Below are positions 11,450 through 22,429 of a stretch of 64,000 nucleotides of DNA, one piece after another. Made by a program: the position numbers and the translations under genes. The stretch comes from Hemerocallis citrina (Eukaryota > Streptophyta > Magnoliopsida > Asparagales > Asphodelaceae). The notes under the pieces were generated by a model, which worked only from the letters and a program-made list of their open reading frames with translations, was not told the origin of the DNA and made no database searches. Every line of letters begins with the position of its first letter. The first letter of the stretch is position 1. The stretch lies in contig CM030361.1 of assembly GCA_017893485.1 (NCBI GenBank), positions 138,712,461-138,776,460 on the forward strand, written 5' to 3'.

Positions 11450-13533
11450 AGCTACACCGGTGTGTAGTGTTGTGGCGCTCGCCTCTTCCAAGTAGGTTGT
11501 CGCCGCGTACGTCTGACTTGGGTTACTTGTGAAGGGGCGGCATCTTGTTCTTGCAATCCTTGGCTTTCTTCTTTGTGTTCTTGTTGCTGCTCTTCTTGTT
11601 GGTCTTCTTCTTGTTGCGGAGATTGTTGTAACATTTCTTGTCCCAAGCGAGATTGCCTATGAATCACGCTCTTACGGCGCTAGGAACGTACGTTCGAATT
11701 TAAGTAACGGGTCAATCGTTCGCCATCTCCTACCTCTTCTAGCGAGCCACGGCATGAAGTAAGGGTCTTCCGAGTGAAAGCTTTCTTGTTCGCAGCGGCA
11801 TTGCTTGTAAGTACATCTGCACATTCCTTTGCTATATCCCATGTATTTTCGATCTACAACAATGATGAAAATATGGTAGCACAATTCAACCGATGAAATT
11901 ATCATTTTAAAAACAGTTAATGGCGATACACAAAAAATAGTTTCTAACAAATTTGACTTACCAACAACCGATATGATGATGCCTTCTATTGGTGCATGGG
12001 TTGTGACATAGAATACGCCGATGATGGTTCTCTCTCTCTGGAATTGGTACTTGAATGCCAACTGGCACTTCAGTCCTCAGAGATATGTACAAACGTATTA
12101 TTGACCGGTACCAAGTTATGTACTTGTCAATGCAAGAACCATTGTATGGCTTGACATTAGGAAATATCATTTGAAACCTTTCCTTATTCCAATTTTCCAC
12201 ATAGCCACGTTGGAAATTCGCCATGTCATGATTGAGCATACGTACCTCTAATGGCATGTAGCTTAGTGTTGTACCTACATGGGATGGGAATACTTTGCTC
12301 CATCCCAAATTGGCGAAGGACTCTATCTGGAAAATGATGCTCCACCATACCAAAGTTGACGATTATTGCCAACGTCAAACAGAACTGTGAACTAACCGTA
12401 CACGCTGGTGGTAGTCTTTCCATGCGCTCGGGGGTATACGACTCCCAAATTACCAATTCATCTCGCAGTTGGTTGAGCTCGTCTCTGTAGTATGTTAGTC
12501 TTTGTAGCTTCTACTACCGGCCCAATACACACCTAAAGGTGGTCGCATCTCAACGATGGGTGCAGGGGCCAACCAACCCTTCGTGGGTCTTGTAATACAG
12601 AGACAACCCATGTGTATACGTTCCCATGCCAAAATCTGAAGCAACACCATCGGCCCAGTCATCTGAACTCCATCGAGAGCAACTCCACACAATGTCATGT
12701 ACAAGGTGGCTAATGTGCAACTTCCCCAACTATACCAGCCAGCTATGCTTAGGTCAACAAGAAATCGTAGATACATTAGCAGAACGATATCTCCGCTGGA
12801 GTTAGGCAATGCAACACCTCCAAGCACGGTTAGAATATAACCCCTAGTGTAGCACTGGACGTCATAGTCGTTAGATTCATCAGTCAATTTTCCTTCAAAT
12901 TTTTTCTTCAACCATGTCAGTCAGATTGATTGTCCGACAAAAATACCATTATCATCCTCCACATCATCATCAAACCCTGTGTCGAGAAGCTCCTTACACA
13001 ACTGAATTTTAAACTCATATTACCCGTCACAGCCATCCCATCTATTGGAAGACCAGAAATCATGGTGATATCTTGCAATGTCACCGTCATCTCCCTCACC
13101 GATAGATGAAAAGTATGTGTCTCTGACCTCCATCGCTCGACGAGGACTGCAAGAAGTGCTCAGTCTAGTTTCACCTTACCCATCAAACCAACTCCATAAA
13201 AACTTGCTTGGACAAGGTACTCATGGGTACGTGGATGCATTGTCAATGTCTCGTGCGTACGGAAGTTACACTTCCGCGTCGTCCCTCTCCACACTTCCTC
13301 AGATTGGTGGCGGTCTTGCAAAGTAAGTACGTTTCGACTTAAAGGTCCTGGACCACGGTATTCACCCGAAGACGACGCACCAACCTACACCAACATACCA
13401 ACAAATTTTATTAGTGTACATAAAATATTTTCTATACAAAATTCACAATGAACACTAATAATACACTTACTTCTTTGGTAGGTTCGCCCCTACCACTATC
13501 AGGACGCCTTCCAGTTCTCCTCGTTCGAACCAT
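11450..13533 (-). pseudogene. Plant mobile domain (PMD, MAIN-like) gene carried by MULE1
   Basis: On the minus strand the likely start is MVRTRRTGRRPDSGRG at 13533. The first exon ends at a gtaagt donor (13471/13470). The next block carries the PMD signature MTVTLQDITMISGLPIDG (about 13090-13037) preceded by ALLAVLVERWRSETHTFHL. Further PMD blocks are YTRGYILTVLGG and LMYLRFLVDLSIAGWYSWGS (12850-12700), WERIHMGCL, and HHFPDRVLRQFGMEQSIP near 12300. A Q/E-rich tail ends at 11450-11660. Lesions are a stop at 13162-13160, a frameshift near 13000-12920 and further breaks. PMD proteins include the host silencing factors MAIN and MAIL1, and PMDs also occur in plant transposons. The role in a MULE is unknown. 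Position and orientation opposite the transposase indicate it is part of the element rather than a host gene. Confidence 0.82.
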
Positions 13534-13599
13534 TTTTCTATATAAAAATATATAACAATTGGTCAATACATTATTCATATATATGTATATATATACGGT

Positions 13600-14590
13600 C
13601 CAAAAATACATGAAAAAACCACACAAACAATATCAAAAAATTACAACAATTTTGTGAGTAGGTCCGAATCACCACACACAAGCCAACGCAACTTGGAGAA
13701 GCCAGTTCCGACTCACGGTTTGCATGATACGGTAATATATCACTTTCACTCATGCAAATCTATGAGTGAAAGCGATACAATGCCTTCTCTTGTAAACCGT
13801 GATTCGAAACTCATTTCTCCAAGTTGGGTTGGCGTGTGTGTGGTGATTCGGACCTACTCACAAAATTTTGTAATTTTTGGATATTGCTTGTGCAGTTTTC
13901 TAGTGAAAACTCACTCAAAACATATCAAGGAATATTTGTTGTTGTTTGATATACAAAAGAAAACCGTACAAAGAACTTCCAAAAATTCCAAAACTTTGTG
14001 AGTAGTTCGGCCCCAATACACACAAGTCAACGCAACCTGCAGAAGCGAGTTTCCACTCACGGTTTACAAGATATGGCAATATATCGCTTTTCACTCATTT
14101 TCTCTAACTGAAAAGCAATACACGGACGTATCATGCAAACCGTGAGTCGAAACTTGCTTTCGCAGTTACGGCTGTTCCTATTTTGTGAGTCCGACTTACT
14201 CCCAAAATTTCGTATTTTTTGGATGTCATTTGTACGGTTTTCCAGTGAAAAGTCATTCTATAAATAGAAAAGTATAATTGTTGTTGTTTGATATAAGGGA
14301 CAAATCCACACAAATTGCATAATAAAATTATGAAACTTTGATAGTAGGTCAGACACACGCCACACGAGTCAACGCAACTTGTACAAGTGAGTTTCGACTC
14401 ACGGTTTGCAATATATAGTAATGTATCGTTTTCACTCATGAAAAAAGAGACGAAAGCGACACACGACTGTATCTTGCAAACCGTGAGTCGCAGCTCGCCT
14501 CTACAAGTTCTGTTGCCTTGTGCATGGTGAGTCCAACCTACCCGTAAAATTCTGAAGTTTTTGGAATTCGTTTTTCCCTTTTACAAAAAT
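13600..14590. repeat. Three ~290-bp palindromic units, right array of MULE1
   Basis: Units at about 13640-13900, 13970-14240 and 14320-14580. They are homologous to the pair at 6640-7290, with arms containing caacgcaacttg.agaag and gactcacggtttgca followed by the inverted arm. They lie directly upstream of the PMD start as the left pair lies upstream of the transposase start. Confidence 0.8.
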
Positions 14591-14849
14591 AAATTTGTTT
14601 TTCCCTTTTACAACTACAACTATAATTTGAGCGAGGAACAACAACTAATTGTACAACTCTACCGTCTACAATTATCGAAAAACTATACGCATCCTCAAAC
14701 TAACCAATAACTGATTACGCATAAAAAAATGACAAAAAAAGTTAGAAAATTACTCTAAATGAACATAGCAAGATTAGAGAGAATACCTTGCACTATGTGG
14801 TTTTTTGGTGAAGGAGAGTAAAGAGGTGTAGACGCTGTTGTGGATGGAG

Positions 14850-14909
14850 GACTAGTTTTTTGGCGTTTTCGCTAGGGCTAAGGTTTTTTTCGGTTCAGGA
14901 CAATCTACA

Positions 14910-14944
<35 letters not shown>

Positions 14945-15421
14945 CGAGAAATTAGGGGATAGTGAAGGAGGAGTGTGGCTTAAGCGAATGAGGAGCTAGG
15001 GTTTTGTTTGGGTTCAGGATCGACCAGTAGAGAGAGAGAGAGAGAGCAAGGGAAGAGTGAGAAATCGAATTGAGAAGGAAAGAAGTTTGTACAAATTTTT
15101 AATAGCTTGTATAACCTTGGCCGTTGTTCCCAACAACGGCCTAGGTTAAAAATCAAATTTTGAACTACTTAGGCCATTATTGGAAACAACGGCCTAGGTT
15201 AAAATTTTGTCCCAAATATTGCACTGCATCAGCTTTGAGAGAGCGAAACGTCAAGTCGAAGAGTTATTTGGGGGTAAAATACTCAATTTACCCCTCCGAA
15301 AGTTAAGTGAGAGATGGGATGATGGGCAGGAGAGATCTGAGCCGTTGGATCACGATCGAAATGATCCAACGGCTCAGCGCTCAATTTCTGTGCAAACAGA
15401 CCCGTTTGTAATTGAGCAATC

Positions 15422-15423
<2 letters not shown>
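14850..15423 (-). repeat. Right TIR of MULE1
   Basis: Inverted counterpart of 5770-6340. Includes two CCTAGG...GTTGTT palindromes (15118-15200), two (GA)n tracts (14911-14942 and 15030-15047) and outer sequence ending gagcaatccc at 15423. Confidence 0.83.

Positions 15424-15491
<68 letters not shown>
15424..15491. repeat. (TA)n microsatellite between MULE1 and MULE3
   Basis: TA tract of about 65 bp joining the right end of MULE1 to the left end of another long-TIR element. Confidence 0.96.
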
Positions 15492-15493
<2 letters not shown>

Positions 15494-16046
15494 CAATCTT
15501 CAATTGGAAATGGGTCTGTTTGCATAAACCCGTTGCAAACTTCCTCTTGGGTTGTTGGATCAACTTGATCATGATCCAATATCCATCATCTCCCCTACCC
15601 ATCCCCCACTCTCACTTAAAGCTCGGGGGGTATTTTGGGGATTTCACCCCAAATACCCTTTCACCCTCTCTCTCTCCCTATCCGTTGATCTCTCTCTTCT
15701 AAACCCAACACCCAAACAAAACCCAAAACCCCCCTCCTCCTTCTCCTCCCGAAACCCAAACACCCTCCTTCCCGAGCCTCTTCCTCTCCCGACCACCATC
15801 TCCTTCGCGACTGCCATCTCCTCTCTCACCCGACTGCCCGATGCCTCCTCATTGACGCCCCTTTCCCCCTCAAGATCTTTACTCTCGTGCCTCTCCGATC
15901 GTGAAGATACCCAAAAAAATCTCTACCCGCTCCTCCAATCTTCGAAACCCAATCACAAACTCGAAACTCTATTTCGCTGGAGCTATCTGTATTCATCACC
16001 GACCACATCTACGTCGTACAACTCAGCATTGTGCAAGGTAATCGAA
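15492..16046 (+). mobile_element. Left end of a third MULE-like element, possibly with captured exon sequence
   Basis: The first ~100 bp (agcaatcttcaattgg, aaacccgttgcaaact, gttggatcaacttgatcatg) resemble the MULE1 and 3063-5740 termini in order and content. It continues into a CT-rich leader and a frame open from about 15552 to the gap (proline/serine-rich, with aaaccc runs). The sequence just before the gap reads gcaaggtaatcg, which could be an exon-donor junction. The other end would lie in or beyond the N gap. I do not recognise the open frame; it may be transposon leader or captured host sequence. Confidence 0.5.
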
Positions 16047-16546
16047 NNNNNNNNNNNNNNNNNNNNNNNNNNNNNNNNNNNNNNNNNNNNNNNNNNNNNN
16101 NNNNNNNNNNNNNNNNNNNNNNNNNNNNNNNNNNNNNNNNNNNNNNNNNNNNNNNNNNNNNNNNNNNNNNNNNNNNNNNNNNNNNNNNNNNNNNNNNNNN
16201 NNNNNNNNNNNNNNNNNNNNNNNNNNNNNNNNNNNNNNNNNNNNNNNNNNNNNNNNNNNNNNNNNNNNNNNNNNNNNNNNNNNNNNNNNNNNNNNNNNNN
16301 NNNNNNNNNNNNNNNNNNNNNNNNNNNNNNNNNNNNNNNNNNNNNNNNNNNNNNNNNNNNNNNNNNNNNNNNNNNNNNNNNNNNNNNNNNNNNNNNNNNN
16401 NNNNNNNNNNNNNNNNNNNNNNNNNNNNNNNNNNNNNNNNNNNNNNNNNNNNNNNNNNNNNNNNNNNNNNNNNNNNNNNNNNNNNNNNNNNNNNNNNNNN
16501 NNNNNNNNNNNNNNNNNNNNNNNNNNNNNNNNNNNNNNNNNNNNNN
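16047..16546. other. Assembly gap (500 N)
   Basis: Exactly 500 N, a conventional placeholder for unknown length. The left flank is the left end of a MULE and the right flank is the last bases of an LTR-retrotransposon interior, so the missing part should contain at least one element boundary. Confidence 0.99.
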
Positions 16547-17144
16547 GTCTTCAGGAGTAGAGGCTCGTGATATGGCTAGAAATGGGATTAAATTGGAACC
16601 GTTCAAAGTGGGCACGAATCTTAAAGTCGCAGGGGCAAGATGGTAATTTCACCTACAGACGGGTCCAAATTCGGAACCGGATCTCTCCTCTTAGACCCGC
16701 TAACCCATGAACGGATCTATTCAGTCAAGAACGAGTCTCAACCCATTAGTGACCAGCTCAACAGGATAGGAGGAAATCCTGGCGTGTCTTTATCTTGAGG
16801 AAGTGGTTATAACCACCCCTATCTAGCCACACCAGGAAGTAGGGATTCACTCTTATCCTGAAAGAGATCCCCATGGGGACTATAAATACCCCCCTACCTC
16901 CTACTGTTACAGGTGATCAATCTTTATGCACTTAAGCTCTTTCCCTTTACTTTTTCTGGTATTGACAAGAGCGTCGGAGGGTTCATCGCCGGGATCCATC
17001 CCGGTGTTTCGAACGTTTGTGCAGGTTCAAGGGAGCACCCAGGAGTCAACTTGTCAGCAAGGAAGAAGCAGGATTCAGCCCGCTTGAGTTCCTACGAACC
17101 TACAAATTCTATCTATCGCCCCCACACCAGATTCAGCGGCAACA
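16547..17144 (+). mobile_element. Tat element A2: purine tract and 3' LTR only
   Basis: 16547-16567 (gtcttcaggagtagaggctcg) matches the purine tract before the 3' LTR of element B. It is followed by a 577-bp LTR (16568-17144) with TGATATGGCTA start, tataaata at 16881-16888 and ...gcggcaaca end. Because the purine tract is present this is a 3' LTR and not a solo LTR; the interior is lost in the gap. Confidence 0.85.
16881..16888 (+). promoter_or_regulatory. TATA box in the A2 LTR
   Basis: tataaata in the context gggactataaatacccccc, shared by the A-family LTRs. Confidence 0.6.
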
Positions 17145-17562
<418 letters not shown>

Positions 17563-17719
17563 AGTAAGTCTATTAAGAGCTGGGGAGCTGAAATTCTTAT
17601 CGAGAGATGGAGATTTCAGCCATCCGATCACGTTTGATCGCGATCAAAAAGCTGAGATCTCCAGCTGCTTATCTTCGGATATGATGAGGGGTAAAAGGGG
17701 TATAATCTCCAGCTCATAT

Positions 17720-17932
17720 CTTCTCACGCTCTTTCTCCCGCTCTCTATCTTCGTCCCGCTCTCTTCGAAACCCTAATCCCTATCTCTTATCTTCTCACGC
17801 TCTCTCTCCCGCTCTCTATCTTCGTCCCGCTCTCTTCGAAACCCTAATCCCTATCTCTTATCTTCTCACACTCTCTCTCTCGATCTCTATCTTCGTTCCG
17901 CTTCTAAATCCAAACTCTATATCTCTTATCTT
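17720..17932 (+). repeat. Three 71-bp direct repeats in the MULE2 leader
   Basis: Units begin cttctcacgctct at 17720 and about 17791 and a variant at about 17862. Each carries cccgctctctatcttcg; the first two also carry tcttcgaaaccctaatccct, and the third diverges in its second half. CT-rich, typical of a transcribed plant leader. Confidence 0.85.
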
Positions 17933-18180
17933 CTCACCACCAAAGTGGAGCTCTCTCTCCCGCTCTCTTTCTTCATCACTTGTGTAAACCCAACTCCACG
18001 AAAAATCCCATCTCCAGCCGCTTATCTTCAGATCTGTTGAGGGGTTAAAGAGCTATAATCGCAAAACCCCTATCTCCCTTATCTTCTCACGACCAAAGAA
18101 GAGCTCTCTCAGTTGGTTCTCTCTCTCCGACGGAAAACCCAAACCGCGATTAGGGTTTCGATTTCTACTCTCATTTTCAA

Positions 18181-18827
18181 ATTTTATTTCCTTTAGAATT
18201 GCTTCTAGTTTGTTGTTATATTTTTATCCCTGAAATTATGCATTCATTTCTTTAACAACTATACATTTATTTCTTGAAATTTATTTAAGCCATGTCAGAA
18301 ACTTGTAAGATCAGTAAAGTTGCATTTGTGAATGGTTCAAATTTTTTAGAATAACAAATAATAATCGTACTATTATCTGGAATTTTGAGATGCGGACATG
18401 ACACATGCATATAAGCACACATAATGCATGTAAGATGCAGCCTAGTTTCTGTTTCTTTTGAGATTTGCTTAAATCATTGCTTATAGTTTTGTTAATGGGG
18501 GGCATTTTTTATGCCTGTCCATTGCATCAAATTAAAATTAGGAAGTCAAATCCTTTGCGTGTTGTGTATGGGTACTAGTACTTTAGAGAAAGAAGCTAAG
18601 GGATGTTTCCCATTTAACTAGGGATGTTTCTCCCAAAAAAGAAAAATATTTAACTGTCCAAAATGTGTACATACTTAAATTTTTGCAACACTAAGTTTCA
18701 TATCCCCTCAGTATGAAGACTTTATTACTTGTAGCTTCAGAATGTAGTCTGTTAGACTTTTTCCTTTGTGTTACTTTTAAAGTTGTAGCTTTTTTTTAAT
18801 GTTAGTTGTATCATTCTCCTATGAAGG
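18181..18827 (+). other. Probable leader intron of the MULE2 transposase
   Basis: T-rich non-coding stretch between the CT-rich leader (gattagggtttcgat at about 18145-18165) and the coding start. The sequence just before the ATG is ctatgaag, consistent with an intron acceptor. No ORF of note. Confidence 0.4.
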
Positions 18828-21266
18828 ATGGAGTTTGAAAATGAAGAGTTACTAAGCCAAGATGTTCATACCGGTTGGAGGGACGTTGATGATGCTTCTA
18901 AACCATTTGTTGGTTTAGTATTTGCAACATTAGAAGAAGGATATGAATTTTATAAAAGATATGCAAAATTAGCTGGTTTTTCAGTGCGCAAGTTCGCAAC
19001 AATGGTTGACACTTCTACGAAGGAGAGGTATTCACAACAATTTGTATGCTCAAAGCAAGGTAAGCCGGTGGATACAGTTGGAGTGAATATTGCCAATAAT
19101 GAAGAATCGTCTTCTTCAAATGTGATCAAGAGAAGGAGAAGGGCTGTGACGAAAGAAGAGTGTTTGGCTCAAATACGAATTCAAAAGGACGATGACGGGA
19201 GATGGTCAATTCGTAGGTTTTTTGAAGAGCACACCCATCTTTGTGTTACACCTAGAAAGCAACAATTCTTAAAATGTAATAGAACTGTTTTCGAAGCGCA
19301 AAAAAGTTTACTTAGTTCTTTCAAAGAGGCTAACATAAGAACTTCAGAGTTTATGTCCTTCATAGAGATAGAAAATGAAAGTTTTAGTAATATTAATTGT
19401 ACTGAAAAAGATATTAGGAATTCGTTGTAAAGAGAGAATGATGGGATGAGAGCTTATGATGTTGATATATTGCTGGAGCACTTGCAAGAGAAAAAAGAGA
19501 TGAATCCTTCTTTCTGTTTTCATTACAAGGTTGATGAAGACAACAAATTAACCAATGTGTTTTGGATTGATGCTCTTGCCAGGAAGGCTTATAAGCATTT
19601 TGGTGAAGTGCTAATTTTTGATACCACATATGACACAAATAAATACAAATTGGTGTTTGCTCCATTTACTGGAGTTAATCACCATGGTCAATCTGTTAAT
19701 TTTGGTGCGGCTTTCATAAATGAAGAGATCACCGACTCGTTTGTTTGGTTGTTTGAAAAATGGGGTGAAACAATGGGTGGGTCTCCACCTAAAGTTATCA
19801 TTACAGATCAAGATCCTGCAATGGCGAGTGCAATCCGCATGTGTTTTCCTGGTTCCAGCCACAGGCTATGGATGTGGCACATTCTTAAAAAGCTTCCCGA
19901 TAAGCTTGGTGGTCCGGGCCTTAATAGTGATTTTAGCATTCCATTCCATAGTTGCATTTGGGAATCAGAGACCCCAGAAGAGTTTGAGATGAGATGGAAT
20001 GACGTAATGAACGCTAATGTACAAATTGCAGGTATTACTTGTTTCAATAAATTATAGCTCTATTTGACCATTTTTTAGTAGTATTAATACTTGATACATA
20101 TTACAATAACAGGTAATCCTTGGCTTTCTGATATTTATGAGCTTCGTGAGAAGTGGATACTAGCTTATGCTAAGCATATTTTCACTACTGGAATTCGCAC
20201 AACTCAAAGATCAGAAAGTATGAATGCTTTTGTCGATAAGTATGTTAATAGCAAAAATTCTTTACATGATTTTATCACGAGGTTTGAAAGGGCGATAAGA
20301 AAACAAAGACAAAATCAGTTAGCAGCTGACTACACAACTCTTCATACAAAACCAAAGCTGCAAACAGATTTTGAAATTAAGACACAAATGTCTGAGCTCT
20401 ACACTAGAGCGAAATTTCATGTATTTCAAGCTGAATTAGTTGAAAGCTTGAATTATGCCTCTTTAATGAAAGTTGACGATGGTAGTGTGCGACACTATAT
20501 TGTGAGGAGAATGGGAAAGTAAAATCAGATAAAAAAAGAGATGTGTTCTATAAGGGAATGGACAATGTTGGGTCTTGTACTTGTAGAAAATTTGAAGTGG
20601 AGAGAATTCCTTGTAGACACATCCTTGTAGTATTGAGGAATGAGTTTGTTGATTTCCTGCCTCAATCTTATATTTTAAAAAGGTGGACCGCTTCGGTAAC
20701 TACCGAGATTGTAAACGATGATGCTGGTGAAGAAATCATTGGTAGCTACGGTAGTCCACAAGATTTGGATATGGTGGAGTTGTCAAATGAAATCCACAAA
20801 GTGATGAGGATTGCTCGCTCATCAAAGGAGATGCGCCAGATGGCTAGAACATTACTAGTTGGTGTTGTTGCAGAATTGCAACAAGATATGCCCCAAGAAT
20901 TACAACAAGCAACAAGTACTTCACTACCTAAAACAGTCAATATTCATGTACCGGATATTGCAAAGACCAAAGGTAGAGGGAAGCAAATTAAAGGGGAAAA
21001 GGAGAAAGCATTGGAGAAGGCTGCAAAACCACTAAGAAAGTGTTGTTTGTGCAAGAAGCTTGTTAATCATGACAGTCGCACTTGTCCTTTAAAGAAAAGG
21101 TTAGTATTTAAATACAAACTTTATTTCAATTTTTGTTATATATAATATAATCTTATTTTTATTTTGTGAATATTAATCGTGTAGCTATAATATAAATGAG
21201 TCACAAGCTTCTACTACTTTTTCAAGAATGGAACCCATAACAAAAGAGGCTCCAAATATTGCATGA
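18828..21266 (+). pseudogene. FAR1/MURA-type transposase of MULE2 (two lesions)
   Basis: Start MEFENEELLSQDVHTGW at 18828. FAR1 DNA-binding domain at about 18915-19240 (FYKRYAKLAGFSVRKF to HTHLCVTPRK). MULE transposase core at about 19600-19920 (FDTTYDTNKYKLVFAPFTGV; VIITDQDPAMASAI; SSHRLWMWHILKKL). SWIM zinc finger CTCRKFEVERIPCRHILVVL near 20570-20630, zinc knuckle CCLCKKLVNHDSRTC near 21040-21090. Exons joined by eye: 18828-20031, 20113-21099, 21185-21266, all GT-AG. Lesions: an in-frame TAA at about 19428 and a one-base frame change near 20517. Otherwise the frame is intact and all domains are present, so decay looks recent. A domesticated FRS host gene is the alternative, but the TIR-like left terminus and flanking repeats favour a transposon. 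Confidence 0.85.
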
Positions 21267-22429
21267 ACTTTATTGGTTTATTTCTGTGGATTTTGCAAGG
21301 TATGTGTCATACATGATTTAAAATAATTTCTGACCCATATCTGTAATTATTGTTCTTTAATACCTTATAGCACATTTGTTAAATTAATCGTTATGTCTTC
21401 ACTGTTTGCAGGCAAAATGATGATGTACATAAAAGAGATGTATGATCTGAAATTTATATCCGAAAGGTTGGTAAAATGATTTGGTTTATAGCTTATAATT
21501 TCAAGTTAGTAGGCAATGATGAAAAGTTTATGCATGAATTTTTTTTGGAAGCTAGTAGGCATGGCTTAATAAAGCAGCCCTAGTGACAAATTGAAAATAC
21601 CACATTTGACTCACTTATACTTGATTTATTATGCGGCAGTGATGAAAAGTTTATGCATGATTTTGTTTATTCATGATTATATATTTGGCAATTGGTATAG
21701 AAAATTTTTATGGGTGGTGTTCAACTTCATGTTCAGTTTCTGTTTGTTTTGAGCTGGGGAGCTGAAATTATTTGGTGTTCACCCTTTTGTTCAATAAAAG
21801 TTGTTCTGAGCTTACCCATTTTCAACTTCATTTCCAAATGCACTTGCACTGAACTTACACATTTTGAGGTTCATGTTTAGTTTATGGGGTGTTATTCTGA
21901 GCCTGCATGATTTTTGCATCTGAGTCTACAGTTTTCTGTTTCTGTTGTACTTGTTCTGAGCCTACAAGTTTTTTTGCTAAAATTTTTTACTTGATGATGC
22001 CCTATCTATCCTAAATTCGATGATGTCCTGTCAATTTAAATTACCAGCTTTACCATGTTCAACATACACTCTCCAGGAACAACCGAGTGGTATATGATTA
22101 TATCTCAAATCAAAAGTTTACTTGTCGTTCACTGTAATACATACCACATACGTACTTGTATCTTTTTTATTTGATGAATCACTTTGTGCAGTAATTCAAG
22201 AGGAAGAACAAGAATGTCGTTAGCGGAGAACTGGAGATACCTTGAGAACACTCTCCGACAAATGGAATTCTTTAGTGTGTTGGTCATGTATGGATTGTAA
22301 TGAAAATAGTGGAAATTGAAAGTTACAACTAGTTTGTGGTTACAATTGTGTATTTATTTGTTTTGTATAATCTCCATTATGAGGTTTCTGTTGTTTTCAT
22401 CAATTGGTGTACATATTGGAGATGAGATG
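21267..22429 (+). other. Non-coding downstream region of MULE2
   Basis: T-rich sequence without a long ORF. A possible small 3' UTR exon lies near 22190-22320. From about 21720 the first degenerate gttctgagcttac motifs of the following minisatellite appear. Confidence 0.4.

Larger units (their letters stand above)
5770..15423. mobile_element. MULE1: two-gene Mutator-like element with transposase and PMD gene
   Basis: The ends are long inverted repeats. gggattgctca at 5771 and its reverse complement ending at 15423 begin arms of roughly 500 bp that share atccaacggctcagatctct, cacttaactttcggaggggt and a CCTAGG...GTTGTT palindrome. Inside, a FAR1-type transposase gene (+, 7369-9763) and a plant mobile domain gene (-, 11450-13533) converge. 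Each follows an array of ~290-bp palindromes adjacent to its TIR. The middle holds a ~110-bp minisatellite. Both flanks are (TA)n, so a target duplication cannot be recognised. Two convergent genes reading inward from the TIRs recall maize MuDR (mudrA/mudrB), but the second gene here is a PMD gene. Both genes are decayed. Confidence 0.85.

Noticed and set aside
15207..15602. Open frames of repeated YIYIYI residues across (TA)n tracts (also near 2928, 5668, 9609, 17304 and 26963)
   Set aside because: They are translations of TA microsatellites in both strands and carry no start context or domain.
16568..17144. Solo LTR
   Set aside because: The purine tract matching the one before the B 3' LTR lies directly upstream, so it is the 3' end of an element whose interior is in the gap.
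18828..21266. Domesticated FRS host gene
   Set aside because: Stop, frame change, a left terminus shared with a MITE and flanking repeats favour a transposon, although domestication cannot be excluded from sequence alone.
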